NCBI GenBank assembly: GCA_019828565.1
Contig: JAHDYR010000041.1
Coordinates: 62,001 to 126,000, forward strand
Origin: Carpediemonas membranifera
Lineage: Eukaryota; Fornicata
DNA length: 64,000 nt
Reading direction: 5' to 3'
Shown here: in pieces, positions 44,498-54,577 of the stretch
Layout: each line of letters starts with the position of its first letter
Numbering within the stretch: position 1 is the stretch's first letter
Program-made: the position numbers and the translations under genes
The notes under the pieces: generated by a model
Databases searched by the model: none
The model's input: only the letters and a program-made list of their open reading frames with translations
What the model was told of the DNA's origin: nothing

Positions 44498-45503
44498 ATG
44501 GACGAGAAATACGGAGAATTCGGCACGCGACGCATCAGTAAGGACCAAGAAGTCTTTGAATGTGTCTGTGGTAAGGTTCAGCTCAGGCGTGGACATCGCG
44601 GGATCGGTTTCAAGTCTTCTTCCTCTCACGAGTGTCCTTTTACAACAGAGAAGTTGATTAACCGACGGGTGCTAATCACCATCGAGCCGCTGCATGGTTT
44701 CGAGACCCCGACTCAGCCCTACCCCCGTCTTCCGCGTGGAAAGTCTTGCCAACTCATCTGGCTATCATTTCAAGCTCAAGACGGCTCTAGAGCTCGTTGA
44801 TGATGAGTGGCTGACTGCCGTTGCCCGCACCTTTAAGTCTACGTCCCATCTGGCCGAGGTACTTGAGGAGTTGGCGTCGCAGTACTCTAACTTCGACACT
44901 TACTGGGTGATATCGGGTCATTCTGATACAGAAACGTCGCGTATGATCATTGATACGTCTACGAACGAGTTTCTGTATCACCATGATCTGGTCCAGCTCA
45001 TCCTCAGGTCATTCGAGAGCCCTTCCTTGGTGAGATCGACGCGTGTGCGTCTGATTTACTTTGCCACCTGCTCCGGACTCGACAGATCTGAGGAGTCTCA
45101 GCTGTGCAGTGCTATTTCGACAGCCAAGTACAAGAACACATGCATTATCCTCACTCCTGAGAAGGTTCTGGCGCATGAGCTTGTTCTCCAGGACGCCTAT
45201 TGGCTCTACCGCGTGACATGCCTCGACAATCCTCTTTTCTTTCTGACGAAGTACTTCTCTGGCTATCGTTTCGCGCCTGGCTCAGCAGGAAGACGGATTA
45301 TAGCCAATGGTTCCTTGTCATTTCCCAACGAGGCCAGGGTCATCATGTCTGAGACTAGCTATGCCCGGCCCATTCCTCTTCCTGAAATGCAAGACATCGT
45401 TTCTGATGTCAACGAGTATGACCCGTTAAGAACCGACCAGAGAAGACTTATGAATGATCGATACATAAGCATGATGACCCGTGCGCTTGAGAGAGACGTG
45501 TAG
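44498..45503 (+). CDS. caspase-like (clan CD) cysteine peptidase, left arm, frameshifted
   Basis: Start MDEKYGEFGTRRIS matches the right-arm start MERKFGKFGTRRIS. A Cys-pair region (CVCG ... HECPF) follows. The core is WVISGHSDTETS with the His and, about 55 residues later, RLIYFATCSG with the Cys, the layout of clan CD peptidases (caspase, gingipain, CHAT). Between them and the N-terminus one extra C in the run CCCCC (44722-44726) shifts the frame; the right-arm copy lacks it. After the shift the frame runs to 45503. The role might be protein cleavage or host death control, but the substrate is unknown. It ends 43 bp from the convergent zinc gene. Confidence 0.65.
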
Positions 45504-45546
45504 TAAACAGATATATATACAATTTATGATCATCTCTCACTAAACA

Positions 45547-46770
45547 CTAAACAATCGGTCTCATGCCCTCTACTCGCTTATAGACAACCTTACATTTGCT
45601 GCAGAGGGGAACGATGTACAACTTGCCATCAATGGTGTACTGCACTTCCTCAGAGCAATGCTCACAGTACCACCAGTGACAGCCTCGGCAGCAAAGAAGA
45701 GTAGAAGCCTGTTCTTCTGCTTTCTTCGTGTTCTTGGATCTTAGGCCCTTTTTGCACGCCTGGCACTTGTTGCTAGAGCCGGTAATATAGCACGCGGGAC
45801 AGTAGTCCTTCTTGCCCTTCGTCCTGACACATTGCTCGTGCAGGAAACCTTTGCAAGCACAGCATCTCCTGAACGTAGTGCCGTCTGGATTGAAGAACCA
45901 CTCGGGGGTACCACACACAAGACATCCAAATAGCATTTTGCGCTGATGAAGGCTAAGGAAAGTCGTCTTACATGTCTCGGGTTCGGTAGGCGGGTCTCTC
46001 ACACGGGTCTCTGAGACAACGTCGTTGATCAGGACCTTAATACGGTCAACAACAGCATCGGACACGTTGTTAGACACCTGCTGCAGATCGTCGTCACCAA
46101 GCCTGGGTCGCTTGGCTTCCTCGTCGTCAAAGACGATCTTCTTCCGAACCGGCACCGATCGATCTGTCGTTGACTGAGGTGTGTCTGCTTCATCACCAAC
46201 ACCAAGTGAAGACAGTTGCGTAGTCGACCGTATCGGTGGGATCTCTGCCTTGATCATCGTAGTCGGGGTCGATTTGACCGTTGCCTTTTGCTTGACAGGC
46301 TTATATCTCACCCGGTTGATCACAGGCAAGTTCTCAAGGCTGATTGAGTCGGAAACATCGTTCAGTCCAGCATCTGAGAGAACTTCTGAGAGCATCTGGC
46401 GGAACTCGGCATGGCAGGGCTGACTACGGACAGCAATGTGCTGCATGACAGAGCCATTGTACTCCGCAGAGGGTCTAACTGCTGTTATAAACGTAGTAAC
46501 GCCGACAACAGTCGTCCGCCTGACCTGTTCCCGGAGTTCAATTGACTTGAACCCAGGGCATTCGGCGGCGACCCTGCGCTGGACCTCCAGAAGTACCTTA
46601 TGGATGTCGCGTGCACTCAAGCCGAGGTCAGTTGCCTCGTCGTCCTCAAATACTGAAGAAACAACGGCTGTAACAAATGAACGACGGAGATTTGCGAGCT
46701 TACTGTTGCCATACTGTCTGATGGGGGGCGTAGCAGCAATAGGTTCTGGTACAGACACTTCTGAATTCAT
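45547..46770 (-). CDS. PHD/RING-like zinc protein, left arm
   Basis: 407 residues, intact. The N-terminal ~150 residues form a domain shared with the right-arm gene (QVRRTTVVGVTTFITA against SVRRTTTEPIQAFVAS). A basic, disordered middle follows. From about residue 280 come two treble-clef-type clusters: CLVC-x16-CCACKGFLHEQC ... CPAC (C4HC3 order, as in PHD fingers, though the last gap is short), then CQAC ... CCRGCHWWYCEHC ... CSKC. Such domains bind modified histones or recruit ubiquitin enzymes. The pairing with a SET gene nearby is suggestive. It is divergent from the small coiled-coil gene, 95 bp apart. Confidence 0.7.
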   Translation of the reverse strand: MNSEVSVPEPIAATPPIRQYGNSKLANLRRSFVTAVVSSVFEDDEATDLGLSARDIHKVLLEVQRRVAAECPGFKSIELREQVRRTTVVGVTTFITAVRPSAEYNGSVMQHIAVRSQPCHAEFRQMLSEVLSDAGLNDVSDSISLENLPVINRVRYKPVKQKATVKSTPTTMIKAEIPPIRSTTQLSSLGVGDEADTPQSTTDRSVPVRKKIVFDDEEAKRPRLGDDDLQQVSNNVSDAVVDRIKVLINDVVSETRVRDPPTEPETCKTTFLSLHQRKMLFGCLVCGTPEWFFNPDGTTFRRCCACKGFLHEQCVRTKGKKDYCPACYITGSSNKCQACKKGLRSKNTKKAEEQASTLLCCRGCHWWYCEHCSEEVQYTIDGKLYIVPLCSKCKVVYKRVEGMRPIV

Positions 46771-46865
46771 GAGAATTTCTATCCAAGCTGTTTACGTTGT
46801 TACATTTGTCTATTTACGTAGACTCCTGGCATTGACAATACCTAAAACTGCGACATTTGTCGATC

Positions 46866-47081
46866 ATGATTCGAGCAACTAGCCACCAAAAGGTAGAAAC
46901 GGTAACGTCAGGGCTCGTGGAAGTTGCCAAAGTACAAGATTCTTACAAAATAATCCGAAAAACTGCTCAGGGCTTGCGAAAGGAAGAAGAAATCAACAAA
47001 AGGGTGAATGACACAGAGTTTCTGCTGCAAGAGATACGCGATTTGTTTATAGATGCCATACAGACGATGAGGGACAAGTAA
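46866..47081 (+). CDS. small coiled-coil protein, left arm
   Basis: 71 residues from ATG 46866, almost entirely helical with heptad-like Leu/Ile/Val spacing. It matches the right-arm protein at 48854-49069: VEVAKVQDSYKIIRK against HEVGKIQDSVREIRN, and RVNDTEFLLQEIRDLFID against RLNDTQHVLEEIGDMFID. The stop codon lies at the foot of the hairpin that ends this arm. Function unknown; a dimerising partner of another arm protein is possible. Confidence 0.65.
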   Translation: MIRATSHQKVETVTSGLVEVAKVQDSYKIIRKTAQGLRKEEEINKRVNDTEFLLQEIRDLFIDAIQTMRDK

Positions 47082-47176
47082 AAATGACATTCACTAGCTT
47101 TGCTTCTCATTTCACATATTCTTGTGAAATATGTGAAATGTGAAACAGATTCTAGTGAATCTCATTTTTTCTTGCA
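47081..47176. repeat. terminal hairpin of the left arm
   Basis: Outer stem: 47081-47097 pairs with about 47152-47167 with a few mismatches. Inner stem: ATTTCACATATT (47109-47120) pairs perfectly with AATATGTGAAAT (47128-47139) around a 7-nt loop. Bases 47155-47176 are the exact reverse complement of 48649-48670. It could be an element end, a terminator or a cruciform. Confidence 0.75.
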
Positions 47177-48648
47177 CTTTTTGGAGTATCTCCAGGGTAT
47201 CTCCCGGGAGACTCTAGCCATTCTTACAGTATGGCATCCCGTCCAATTCCTGATGCACCGAATGGACTCGCGAATCCGTATAGACACAGAGGGCCGTGAC
47301 CATACGCTATCCCTAGGCCGCCGCAGGGCTCTACTAGAGCAACTACGGGCGGCGGGATGCCCACGGCTCTCCACCATCGATGAGATTGACAACGGACCCG
47401 TTGCGTCAGCCCACCAAACATCAGGAACGCAAATCGAGAGGGAGGAGATGATGATCGCGGAGCTTATACCCCCGATAAGTCCACCTCTCGGCTCAGGACC
47501 ACCCACCCCCGCCCAGTCACAGGAGACAGGCATCGTGCCTAGACCTAACGACAGCGAGGAGACCAGTCGGCCCACGAATGTCCAGCCTAGACATAACGGG
47601 GCACCCGCTCCCATGCCTGGCGGCCAAAGCGTGGCTGACACCAACCATCGGGGGATGGACGTACCAACGGTCCGAGTGAACCAGGCTATCGCAGCCTTCG
47701 CTCGTGACCTACGGGACGCCATCCACCCGGACCTGCGGGAAGAGCTCTGGCGTGATGCCGACACAGTCCGCCAGACGCTTCTCTCGCCCCCCGCGCTCGA
47801 GCGAGCCATGGGGACGGAGCGCAGGAGGCACCTCACGAAGGCGCAAGCCATCGAGATTGAGACGTGTCTCCTGCGTGCCGCAGGCGGCCTAACCCTGCCC
47901 CCCACTTCTCGCGCCGGTTCCCGTCGAACGGGATTGTGGCCAAACATGGCTCACGCCGTGTTGCGGCCGCAGCGCACATCGCTCTGGGGCTGCCGCTCCC
48001 TGCTATATTGGCGCACCCTGCAACACAGGCCACCAACAATAGGCAGACCCGAGCGCCTACAAGACCTCTTGGGTTCCTTCCAGACCCCGCCGACGTGGCT
48101 CGCATCGGCCGCAGCCGACCGACGCGGAGGGGAACCAAGGGTTATGTCCGTGCCCTCATCGGAAAGGTCACCGCCTGCGCGGCAGCCAGAGATGAGGACA
48201 AGCGCGATCGTCTCATCGACGTGATGCTGCACCCACAAACAGCACTTCGCCCCCGGAGGACCCGCCATAATCAGGTGGGAAGCACGTCGAGAAGCCGACT
48301 CGCCTACCAGCACGCCAGACGAGGGTACTACAGCAAGTCCATGAGTGCCCTGGTCTCGGAAGAACTGCAGATGACCCCAGCCGAAGCAGAGGAGAAGATG
48401 GTTCGGATGCAAGCTGACCCCTTCCAAGGCAGTCTTGATGACCTCCCAATCCGCCATCCCCTCGCCCCGCTCACCTCGGTAGAGTTCGAAACTCGGGACA
48501 TCATCGATGTCCTGAGCAGTCTTCCGGCCGACTCGGCTCCCGGTCCGTCGGGCATGAGCTTCCTCCACTTGAAGCTCGCCGCATACTGTTAGAATGGCCA
48601 GTTAATCCGGGGATATACGGAGGATAAACACCCTTTTGCACAAGAAAC
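47177..48648 (+). mobile_element. 3'-truncated non-LTR retrotransposon fragment between the arms
   Basis: Holds a pre-RT region and the first RT block of a second LINE type, and lies exactly between the two 22-bp inverted copies. Unusually, the 5' part is kept and the 3' part is lost. Confidence 0.6.
47253..48592 (+). pseudogene. non-LTR retrotransposon ORF, pre-RT region only
   Basis: ATG 47253 opens a frame to about 47890; the sense frame then continues as 47864-48592 after a one-base shift. The N-terminus is Pro/Arg-rich. The end reads SSLPADSAPGPSGMSFLHLK, the first RT block (the family motif is APGPDGI). A stop follows at once, and no YxDD motif, endonuclease or zinc knuckle is present. 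It is not related in sequence to the LINE at 31068. Confidence 0.7.
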
Positions 48649-48764
48649 TGCAAGAAAAAATGAGATTCACCCGTATCTTTTTCACTATTTCACACGTTTC
48701 ACCAACGTTTGTGAAACGTAGAGAAACGTGCGGAAGGTACGGGTAAGTCTCATTTTTGCTTGCA
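48649..48764. repeat. terminal hairpin of the right arm
   Basis: 48649-48675 pairs with 48738-48764 (few mismatches). Inside, ACGTTTCAC (48694-48702) pairs with GTGAAACGT (48711-48719). The first 22 bases are the exact inverted copy of 47155-47176. Confidence 0.75.
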
Positions 48765-48853
48765 TACGACGTGCTAGGGGCATTCTTGTGATTCGTAGGT
48801 AGGTGCTGATGTTGCATAACCATTCATTGCTTATTCAAAGTGATAATAACGTG

Positions 48854-49069
48854 CTAGTGGTCTTTAAGTTGCTGTATTACATCTATAAACATATCTCCTA
48901 TCTCTTCCAGAACGTGTTGTGTGTCATTCAGCCTCTCATTCACCAACCCCTCGCAATTCAGCCCAGTGATGTGATTTCGTATTTCTCGAACAGAATCTTG
49001 TATCTTGCCGACTTCATGGAGGCAACTGGTCATATGATTAAGCCTTTCGTTCGTGGATAACCGTAACAT
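48854..49069 (-). CDS. small coiled-coil protein, right arm
   Basis: 71 residues from ATG 49069 (an upstream TTG is less likely). Same length and pattern as the left-arm protein, with about 45% identity by eye over the C-terminal 50 residues. It is divergent from the zinc gene at 49104, with only 34 bp between start codons, so the two must share a promoter. Confidence 0.65.
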   Translation of the reverse strand: MLRLSTNERLNHMTSCLHEVGKIQDSVREIRNHITGLNCEGLVNERLNDTQHVLEEIGDMFIDVIQQLKDH

Positions 49070-49103
49070 TGTCGTCAACACCTGCGCAGTTTAAGATGAG
49101 AAT

Positions 49104-50324
49104 ATGACGACCAGTGAAACTGCGAAGAAAGCTGAGATTTCGCAGGGCACGTCTTGCGGATCGGATAAGAGAACAGAGTACCGCCGGCTGTTCGTGACTA
49201 GCTTCCTGGAATGCTTTTTCGACGTCGCGGACATCCCAACTATCGGTCTGACGACCTCTGACGTTCATCGCGCTCTCCTTGGCATGCAGGATGTGATATC
49301 GGGCCTCTGCAACGGCTTTCGCAAGATTGCTATTGCAAACTCCGTCAGGCGCACGACTACTGAGCCCATTCAGGCATTTGTGGCAAGTAGAAAGGGTGGC
49401 ACAGAGCTCATTGGCACAAAGATACCCTACCTGGTTGTCAGAGACAGAGCAAATGCAGCTGAACACTTGCAGGAGTTTAGAAACAGGATGTCTGTGCTGT
49501 TTCGGGGACTTGGACTCCACGATGTCTCCAGTCTGATCACTTGCACCGGCATTCAATGGCCTCCAGCCGTTGTAATCAGGATCAAGCATCGCAAGCTCCA
49601 GCCTGAGCCACGTACCCCAGCAGAAACACCCGCAGAGACACCCACAAAGACTCCAGTGACAACATTGGTACCAAAGCTCAGAAAAAGAGCTGACTTGGCT
49701 ACCATCAAGCCTGATTCCCCCGTCAAGAAGCTTAATTTTGATGCGCAGATGCATGAGCCTGCTCAGAAGCGATCGAGGCTCGAAGAGGCTGACTTGAAGG
49801 AGGTTGCCGCGATGGTGACGGCTTCACTCTCCACAACTGTCACTGATCTCCTCAAGCAGTCACCCAAGGCCGTTGAAATGAACGATAAGGTCCCCGCCCT
49901 CAAGCAAGCGACGTTTCTGAAGCTATATCAGCGTAAGTTACTGTTCGCATGCGCTGTTTGTGCCTCACCTGAATGGTACTTCAACCCAAACATGAAAAGA
50001 AACGAGTATGAAACGTGCTATCTCTGCCATCAGTTCATGCATCTTCAGTGTGTCAGAGAGAAGAGGATTGATGGTAAGAACAGAAAGGTTTGCGCAGCTT
50101 GCAGTCTGGCAGGAAGGTCTAACAGATGTCACGCGTGTATCAAGGACGGAGACAAGTCGACAAAGGACACTGGCGTCTGCCGGGCGTGCCTAAACTGGTT
50201 CTGCGAAGAGAAACACTTCAGCTATGCTGAGTTCCATCTCGACGGCCAGGACTATCGTGTCAGGTTCTGCGACCAGTGTATGACTGTCTACCAGAAGGTG
50301 GCGGATATGAAGCCAATTGAGTAA
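49104..50324 (+). CDS. PHD/RING-like zinc protein, right arm
   Basis: 406 residues, intact, and the same layout as 45547-46770. The conserved N-terminal domain (about 20-155) is followed by a Pro/Thr-rich linker and a basic segment. The zinc region (about 275-405) reads CAVCASPEWYFNPN ... CYLCHQFMHLQC ... CAAC, then CHAC ... CRACLNWFCEEKH ... CDQC. Almost every Cys and His has a counterpart in the left arm, which argues for selection on metal binding. Convergent with the peptidase gene, 23 bp apart. Confidence 0.7.
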   Translation: MTTSETAKKAEISQGTSCGSDKRTEYRRLFVTSFLECFFDVADIPTIGLTTSDVHRALLGMQDVISGLCNGFRKIAIANSVRRTTTEPIQAFVASRKGGTELIGTKIPYLVVRDRANAAEHLQEFRNRMSVLFRGLGLHDVSSLITCTGIQWPPAVVIRIKHRKLQPEPRTPAETPAETPTKTPVTTLVPKLRKRADLATIKPDSPVKKLNFDAQMHEPAQKRSRLEEADLKEVAAMVTASLSTTVTDLLKQSPKAVEMNDKVPALKQATFLKLYQRKLLFACAVCASPEWYFNPNMKRNEYETCYLCHQFMHLQCVREKRIDGKNRKVCAACSLAGRSNRCHACIKDGDKSTKDTGVCRACLNWFCEEKHFSYAEFHLDGQDYRVRFCDQCMTVYQKVADMKPIE

Positions 50325-50347
50325 GTTAAATAGGGAGATTTTGAACT

Positions 50348-51373
50348 TTAAGTGTCTTCCAGTGCCGCTCTGTGCGCAACTGTCATCTCAGTAATGTAGC
50401 GCGAGGCCATAACATCCGCCGGAGATCTCTGCAGTGGTCTATATGCAAGTACCTCAGAAACAAGGTCGACCATCTCGGGAAGAGGGATTGGCGTGCGGAA
50501 CTGAGTGGCTGTGAGGATCTCAATCGCGCCCGGGGTTATGGACATTGATCCATTCGCGATAACCCGTCTCCCTGCTGTGCCAGGTGCGAGCCCATAGCCG
50601 GAGAAGTAACGCGAGACGAAGTGGAGCGGGTTGTCCATGCATGTAGTGCGGTAGAGCCAAAAGCAGTCCTGCAGGACGAGTTCGTTGGCAAGCATTTTCT
50701 CCGGAGTGAGAATGATGCACGTATGCTCGTATGCCTGGGTCGAAATGGACTGCTTAAGCAGAGAGAACTCGCTATTGTCCGCTCCGGTACAGGTGGCGAA
50801 GTAGATGAGCCGAACCCGGCTGGTGGTGACGAGGGATGGCTCACGGAAAGCGAAGAGGATCATCTGTACGATATCGTGAAGGTACAGGAACTCGTTAGCG
50901 CTCGCATTAACGATCATTCTCGACGTTGTGGTCTCGCTGTGGCCAGAAACAACCCAGAATGTCTCGAAATTGGCGAATTCTGCAGCCAACTGTTGCAGTA
51001 TGGAGCCGAGGTGGGTCGTCGAGACGAAACTGACGGCAACCGTGGTGAGCCACTCGTCGCTGACGAGATCGAGGATGGCCTTCATGCGCTTGTGGTACCC
51101 CTCGGAGCCAGCAAGCCCGGTGACAGTGAAGACCGGGTTCGCACAAGTAGGTGCTTCGAAGCCATGGACTGGCTCGAGCAGGATAACGATGCGGCGGTTC
51201 ACAAGCTTGCTCAGGGTGAAGGGGCAGTCATGCGTGTACCTGATTCCGTCATATTCCTTCAGGCCCTGGTTGCGAAGGTCAGAACGCGGCCTAGTGATTC
51301 CACAGACGCATTCATACGTGAGAGGATGGTCGCTGATGCGTCTGGTACCGAATTTGCCAAATTTCCTCTCCAT
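50348..51373 (-). CDS. caspase-like (clan CD) cysteine peptidase, right arm, intact
   Basis: The frame is open from 51589, but the homologous start is Met at 51373 (MERKFGKFGTRRIS); the extra upstream codons cross promoter repeats. 341 residues. Cys pair region ECVCG ... HDCPF, then FWVVSGHSETTTS with the likely catalytic His (about residue 155) and RLIYFATCTG with the likely catalytic Cys (about 210). A later block, TCIILTPEKMLANELVLQDCFWLYR, is nearly identical in the left arm. No signal peptide. It could be a self-activating peptidase, but no pro-domain is evident. Confidence 0.7.
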   Translation of the reverse strand: MERKFGKFGTRRISDHPLTYECVCGITRPRSDLRNQGLKEYDGIRYTHDCPFTLSKLVNRRIVILLEPVHGFEAPTCANPVFTVTGLAGSEGYHKRMKAILDLVSDEWLTTVAVSFVSTTHLGSILQQLAAEFANFETFWVVSGHSETTTSRMIVNASANEFLYLHDIVQMILFAFREPSLVTTSRVRLIYFATCTGADNSEFSLLKQSISTQAYEHTCIILTPEKMLANELVLQDCFWLYRTTCMDNPLHFVSRYFSGYGLAPGTAGRRVIANGSMSITPGAIEILTATQFRTPIPLPEMVDLVSEVLAYRPLQRSPADVMASRYITEMTVAHRAALEDT

Positions 51374-51412
51374 TTGGCAACTACCACTTTTTTTTTCCAA
51401 CACTGGTAGTTG
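51354..51412. promoter_or_regulatory. two overlapping inverted repeats at the right-arm peptidase start
   Basis: TTGCCAAAT (51354-51362) pairs with ATTTGGCAA (51372-51380), spanning the start codon of the minus-strand gene. CAACTACCA (51378-51386) pairs with TGGTAGTTG (51404-51412) around a T-rich loop. The CTACCA/TGGTAG pair recurs upstream of the right-arm GNAT gene (57024-57050). Confidence 0.6.
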
Positions 51413-51561
51413 GCCGAACCAGCTATAGGGAAGGATATGGACCACAATAAGCAAGCATTCTGGTGTTACAGATAAGATATTGTATGTGTGTCCTTTACGG
51501 TGTGAGACGGCCCCATCAATCCCGAGAAATACCGCGTGTCCGTTTGCAAAAAAAAAATCAG

Positions 51562-52373
51562 ATGGCGAGAAGAAAGGCGCTCCCACCAAAGCCGCAGCCT
51601 GGGGGGTATCAGAATACCCATTACGTCCACTGCGGGCAAGACGCCGCCGTCTGCGCCTTCAAATGATTCTCAGGAGGATTCCTCAAGCGAAGATTCCATC
51701 ATTGAATCCGTTGTGCATACTCAGGCACTGCATCCGGATCTGGTCGCCGCGATCTACCCAAACACTCCCGAGGAGTCGATCAGGGGAGCTTAAAGAGGCC
51801 GAGAAGGACCTTCCTCCCCTCGAACCCCCGAGTTGGTTATCCACCCGGCTGACCCACCCCTCCATTGCCGTTGAGGTGCAGCCTTGTCTGGCTCCCCGAC
51901 CACACGGACGTGGGTAGAGGCCTCATTGCAACTGCCGCAATTGAGCCCGGAAAGCTCCTCGGCATTTACGCCGGTAGGATTGTGTCCGACGAGGACTACC
52001 ACGCGAATAACAGCAACATGGTGTTTGTTCATTGTTCATTATGCCTTTACACAGCATTTCATTCGACGCTAGCAACATTCACGTCGACGCCGGCGAAGGT
52101 GAAGGCATTGGTGTACACCTCATCAACCACAGTGAGAGTGACACCAACTGCCAGTTCACCAACCGTTTGCTCAAGGACCTTCCAGTCCTTGCGGTTGAGT
52201 CGACGAACGTCATTCAGGCCGAAGAGTTTCTTCGTATCAGTTACGGCGAGATCTTCTTTGATGCGGGTGAGGTCTTAACCATTGCTAGGTTCCCGAGTCT
52301 GCCCATTTCTCATCCAAACTATCTCACAAGGTTCCTGGAGCAGTATCCGGCACTCAAGAAGCGGAAGAAATGA
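51562..52373 (+). pseudogene. SET-domain methyltransferase, right arm, several frameshifts
   Basis: Starts MARRKALPPKPQP like the left-arm gene. An acidic Ser-rich linker follows, then VGRGLIATAAIEPGKLLGIY, HLINHSESDTNCQF and EFLRISYGEIFF, so the SET motifs are complete. The frame must change near 51605 (a GGGGGG run), 51785 (GGGG), 51893 (CCCC) and 52035 (one base short relative to the left arm). Three of the four are in homopolymers, so base-calling errors are as likely as decay. The end at 52373 matches the left arm except for a short tail. Confidence 0.6.
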
Positions 52374-52399
52374 ATTAAAATGTCAAAACATCTCTTTTT

Positions 52400-54577
52400 T
52401 TACTCGGGAACTCCACGCTTAACGTCCTCGGCATCAACAACTCTCTTTTCGCGATCCTTATCGACTGCCTTGCGCTTGATATAAGTCGTATGAGCCTTTC
52501 TCTTACCACCCTTTGAACGTTTGCGGACAAATAGCGTCGCATGCTCATCCTTGACGACCACAATAGCTTGCGCCGCAGCCACATCTTCATCAGATCCACG
52601 CCGGACCATGCCGGACTCATAAACTTCCGTCAAATGCATCCGCACAATATACTTGTCATGGTACGTCAACATCTTGACCCAGATAACGACTACAGTCTTG
52701 CTCTTCAGAGCTGACCAGGCCATGACACCAAGGTTGCTGTACCAATCAGTGGCATCGTCGAACATCAGGGTGGGCACGAACACGTTAGACGTCTCAAGCC
52801 TCAGCCTCTCGCCAGCATCGGAGAATCCCCAGGCGCGCACCTCCTCCCTCACTGCTGCCACTTCCTCTGCCGCAAACTTCTTGTCGAACTCGCCATTCTC
52901 AACCTTCTGCAGGCAGTAGCCGATGCACAATCCATCCGGGTTGACTGCAATCTTCCGCCAACTCTTACGATCTTTGAGAACTCGCTCGCCTACCTTGTCG
53001 TACTCCACGTCGATGTACTTCTGCCTATCAACGTCGCTCCGTAAGTATATCTGCATAGGGGGAACATTGGCAGGCGTCGGAGAGTGCTGTTTGATGATAG
53101 CCTTCATCTCTGGCGACAGACCGAGGTCGAGAGGTGGGACCGTTATGAACTTCTGGCCCCCGTACCTCATCATGGTGCTATTGATCCGAGTCCATAAGGC
53201 TCCAGTCACATTGTTCCTCTGGAACAGTACCATCAAGGCAGCGAGAGGAACGTAGCGGTCAAGCTCCACTGTTGCCTCCTCGGCGCGCCTGACAAGCTCA
53301 GCCCAGTTGTCCTCGAGTTCATCGGCGAGCGCTTCAAGCCCAGCCTCACTCGCCCGTGCCAACTCTGCTTGAGTAAACTGATGGATCGCCTGATCCTCGG
53401 CCTTCTGCTGACCTAACTCAGCTTCAAGTCTCTTCTGGGACTCCTCAGACTCTCTGTTAGCCTGTTCAAGCGCCTCCCTCGCCTCCCTCTCCTCAGCAAG
53501 CCGTTTTTATCAAGGGCTCGTACTGCTCCAACAAGCGCACAGACTCAGGGACATCATCAAGGCCTGCAATGGTGTCGTCTAGCTGCTGAAGGAGAGAACC
53601 AACGGTGTCTGTGTCGTCCACATCAGACTCTACGTCGATGTCTTGATCAGTCTGGGGCAAAGGAACGCCGTCACCCCTGCATGGCGGCCGGTTCAGAGTG
53701 GTCATCAGACTCGGACTCGTCAGTGTCGGAAAATTCATCGTGTGTCGTGGACTCTGCGTCGACAACCGGAAGCGGCTGAGGGGCAGCAACGACGGCAGAA
53801 GGCTTGGTGGCTGCTGCTGAGTGGTCCTGGGCCCGGACTAACTCCTCTTGGACCTTCATCAGAGCAGCAGTCGATGAGGCGAGCTCCTTCTCAAGACGAG
53901 CGATCTTCCTCTTCAGAGGAGCTGACGGATCGAGCGAACCGATCTTAGCCAACTCCTCGGCCAGCTTCTCTGAGCCAGCGAAGGACAGCTTCTTGCTGAG
54001 CTGGGCGTGGGCGATAAACTGGCCAAATTGGCCTGCCGGAACACGAGAATCGAGTTTCTTCGAGTCCTTGTGGCGCAACACAAGGTGGAATGCGCGGTAA
54101 ATCTCAACCTGCTTCTCAACAGGGAGCGAGTCGACGCCGACTAGAGCCTTATGAACAGATTTGGCGGTGAAGTGGTCACAAAACTTCCGTCGGAATGCCT
54201 CAATTGTGTCGGGAGAGTCAAAGTCGACCTCGCAGAGGTAGTTGCGGTTAGTTGCGTCACATATCGCGCGTAGTTTGGCAACTCCATAGTCGTGAACGTG
54301 CTGGCTTAAAGTGCGCTTCAACGGGAACCCGAAAACAACGTTGATCGTACGAATGCTGATCAGACGGACGCAAACGAAGAACAGAGGGTCATCAGAGACG
54401 ATGCCGTGATCTTGCAGCCAGGTTATACGGCTCTTTGTGGACGAAAGGGCGTCGTATGCACGGAATGAATCATCTGTGTAAATAGGACCGTGAAAATGAA
54501 AGTGACATACCAGAATCGTCAGGAGCAAGCATTGTCTCCTTCAGTTTGCCGAGAGAGATGATGTCTTCGTTAACCAT
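52400..54577 (-). CDS. OTU-like cysteine protease, right arm, spliced and frameshifted
   Basis: Exon 1 is 54577-54511 (MVNEDIISLGKLKETM); a 37-nt intron follows (54474-54510, GTATGT...TTTACACAG). The long second part needs two frame changes, in a GGGG run near 53670 and an AAAAA run near 53509; removing one base from each would give a continuous frame. Helical and coiled-coil regions lead to a C-terminal OTU-like domain: VNPDGLCIGYCL with Asp and Cys, and VVKDEHATLFVR with the His. The N-terminal half shows little similarity to the left-arm protein; the catalytic part and gene position do match. Basic C-terminal tail. Confidence 0.6.

Noticed and set aside
44722-44726. Programmed +1 frameshift in the caspase-like gene
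   Set aside because: The right-arm homolog needs no shift and the site is a plain C run; an error or mutation is simpler.
51374-51589. N-terminal extension of the right-arm caspase-like gene
   Set aside because: The left-arm homolog starts at the equivalent of 51373, and the extra codons cross inverted repeats and a T run.
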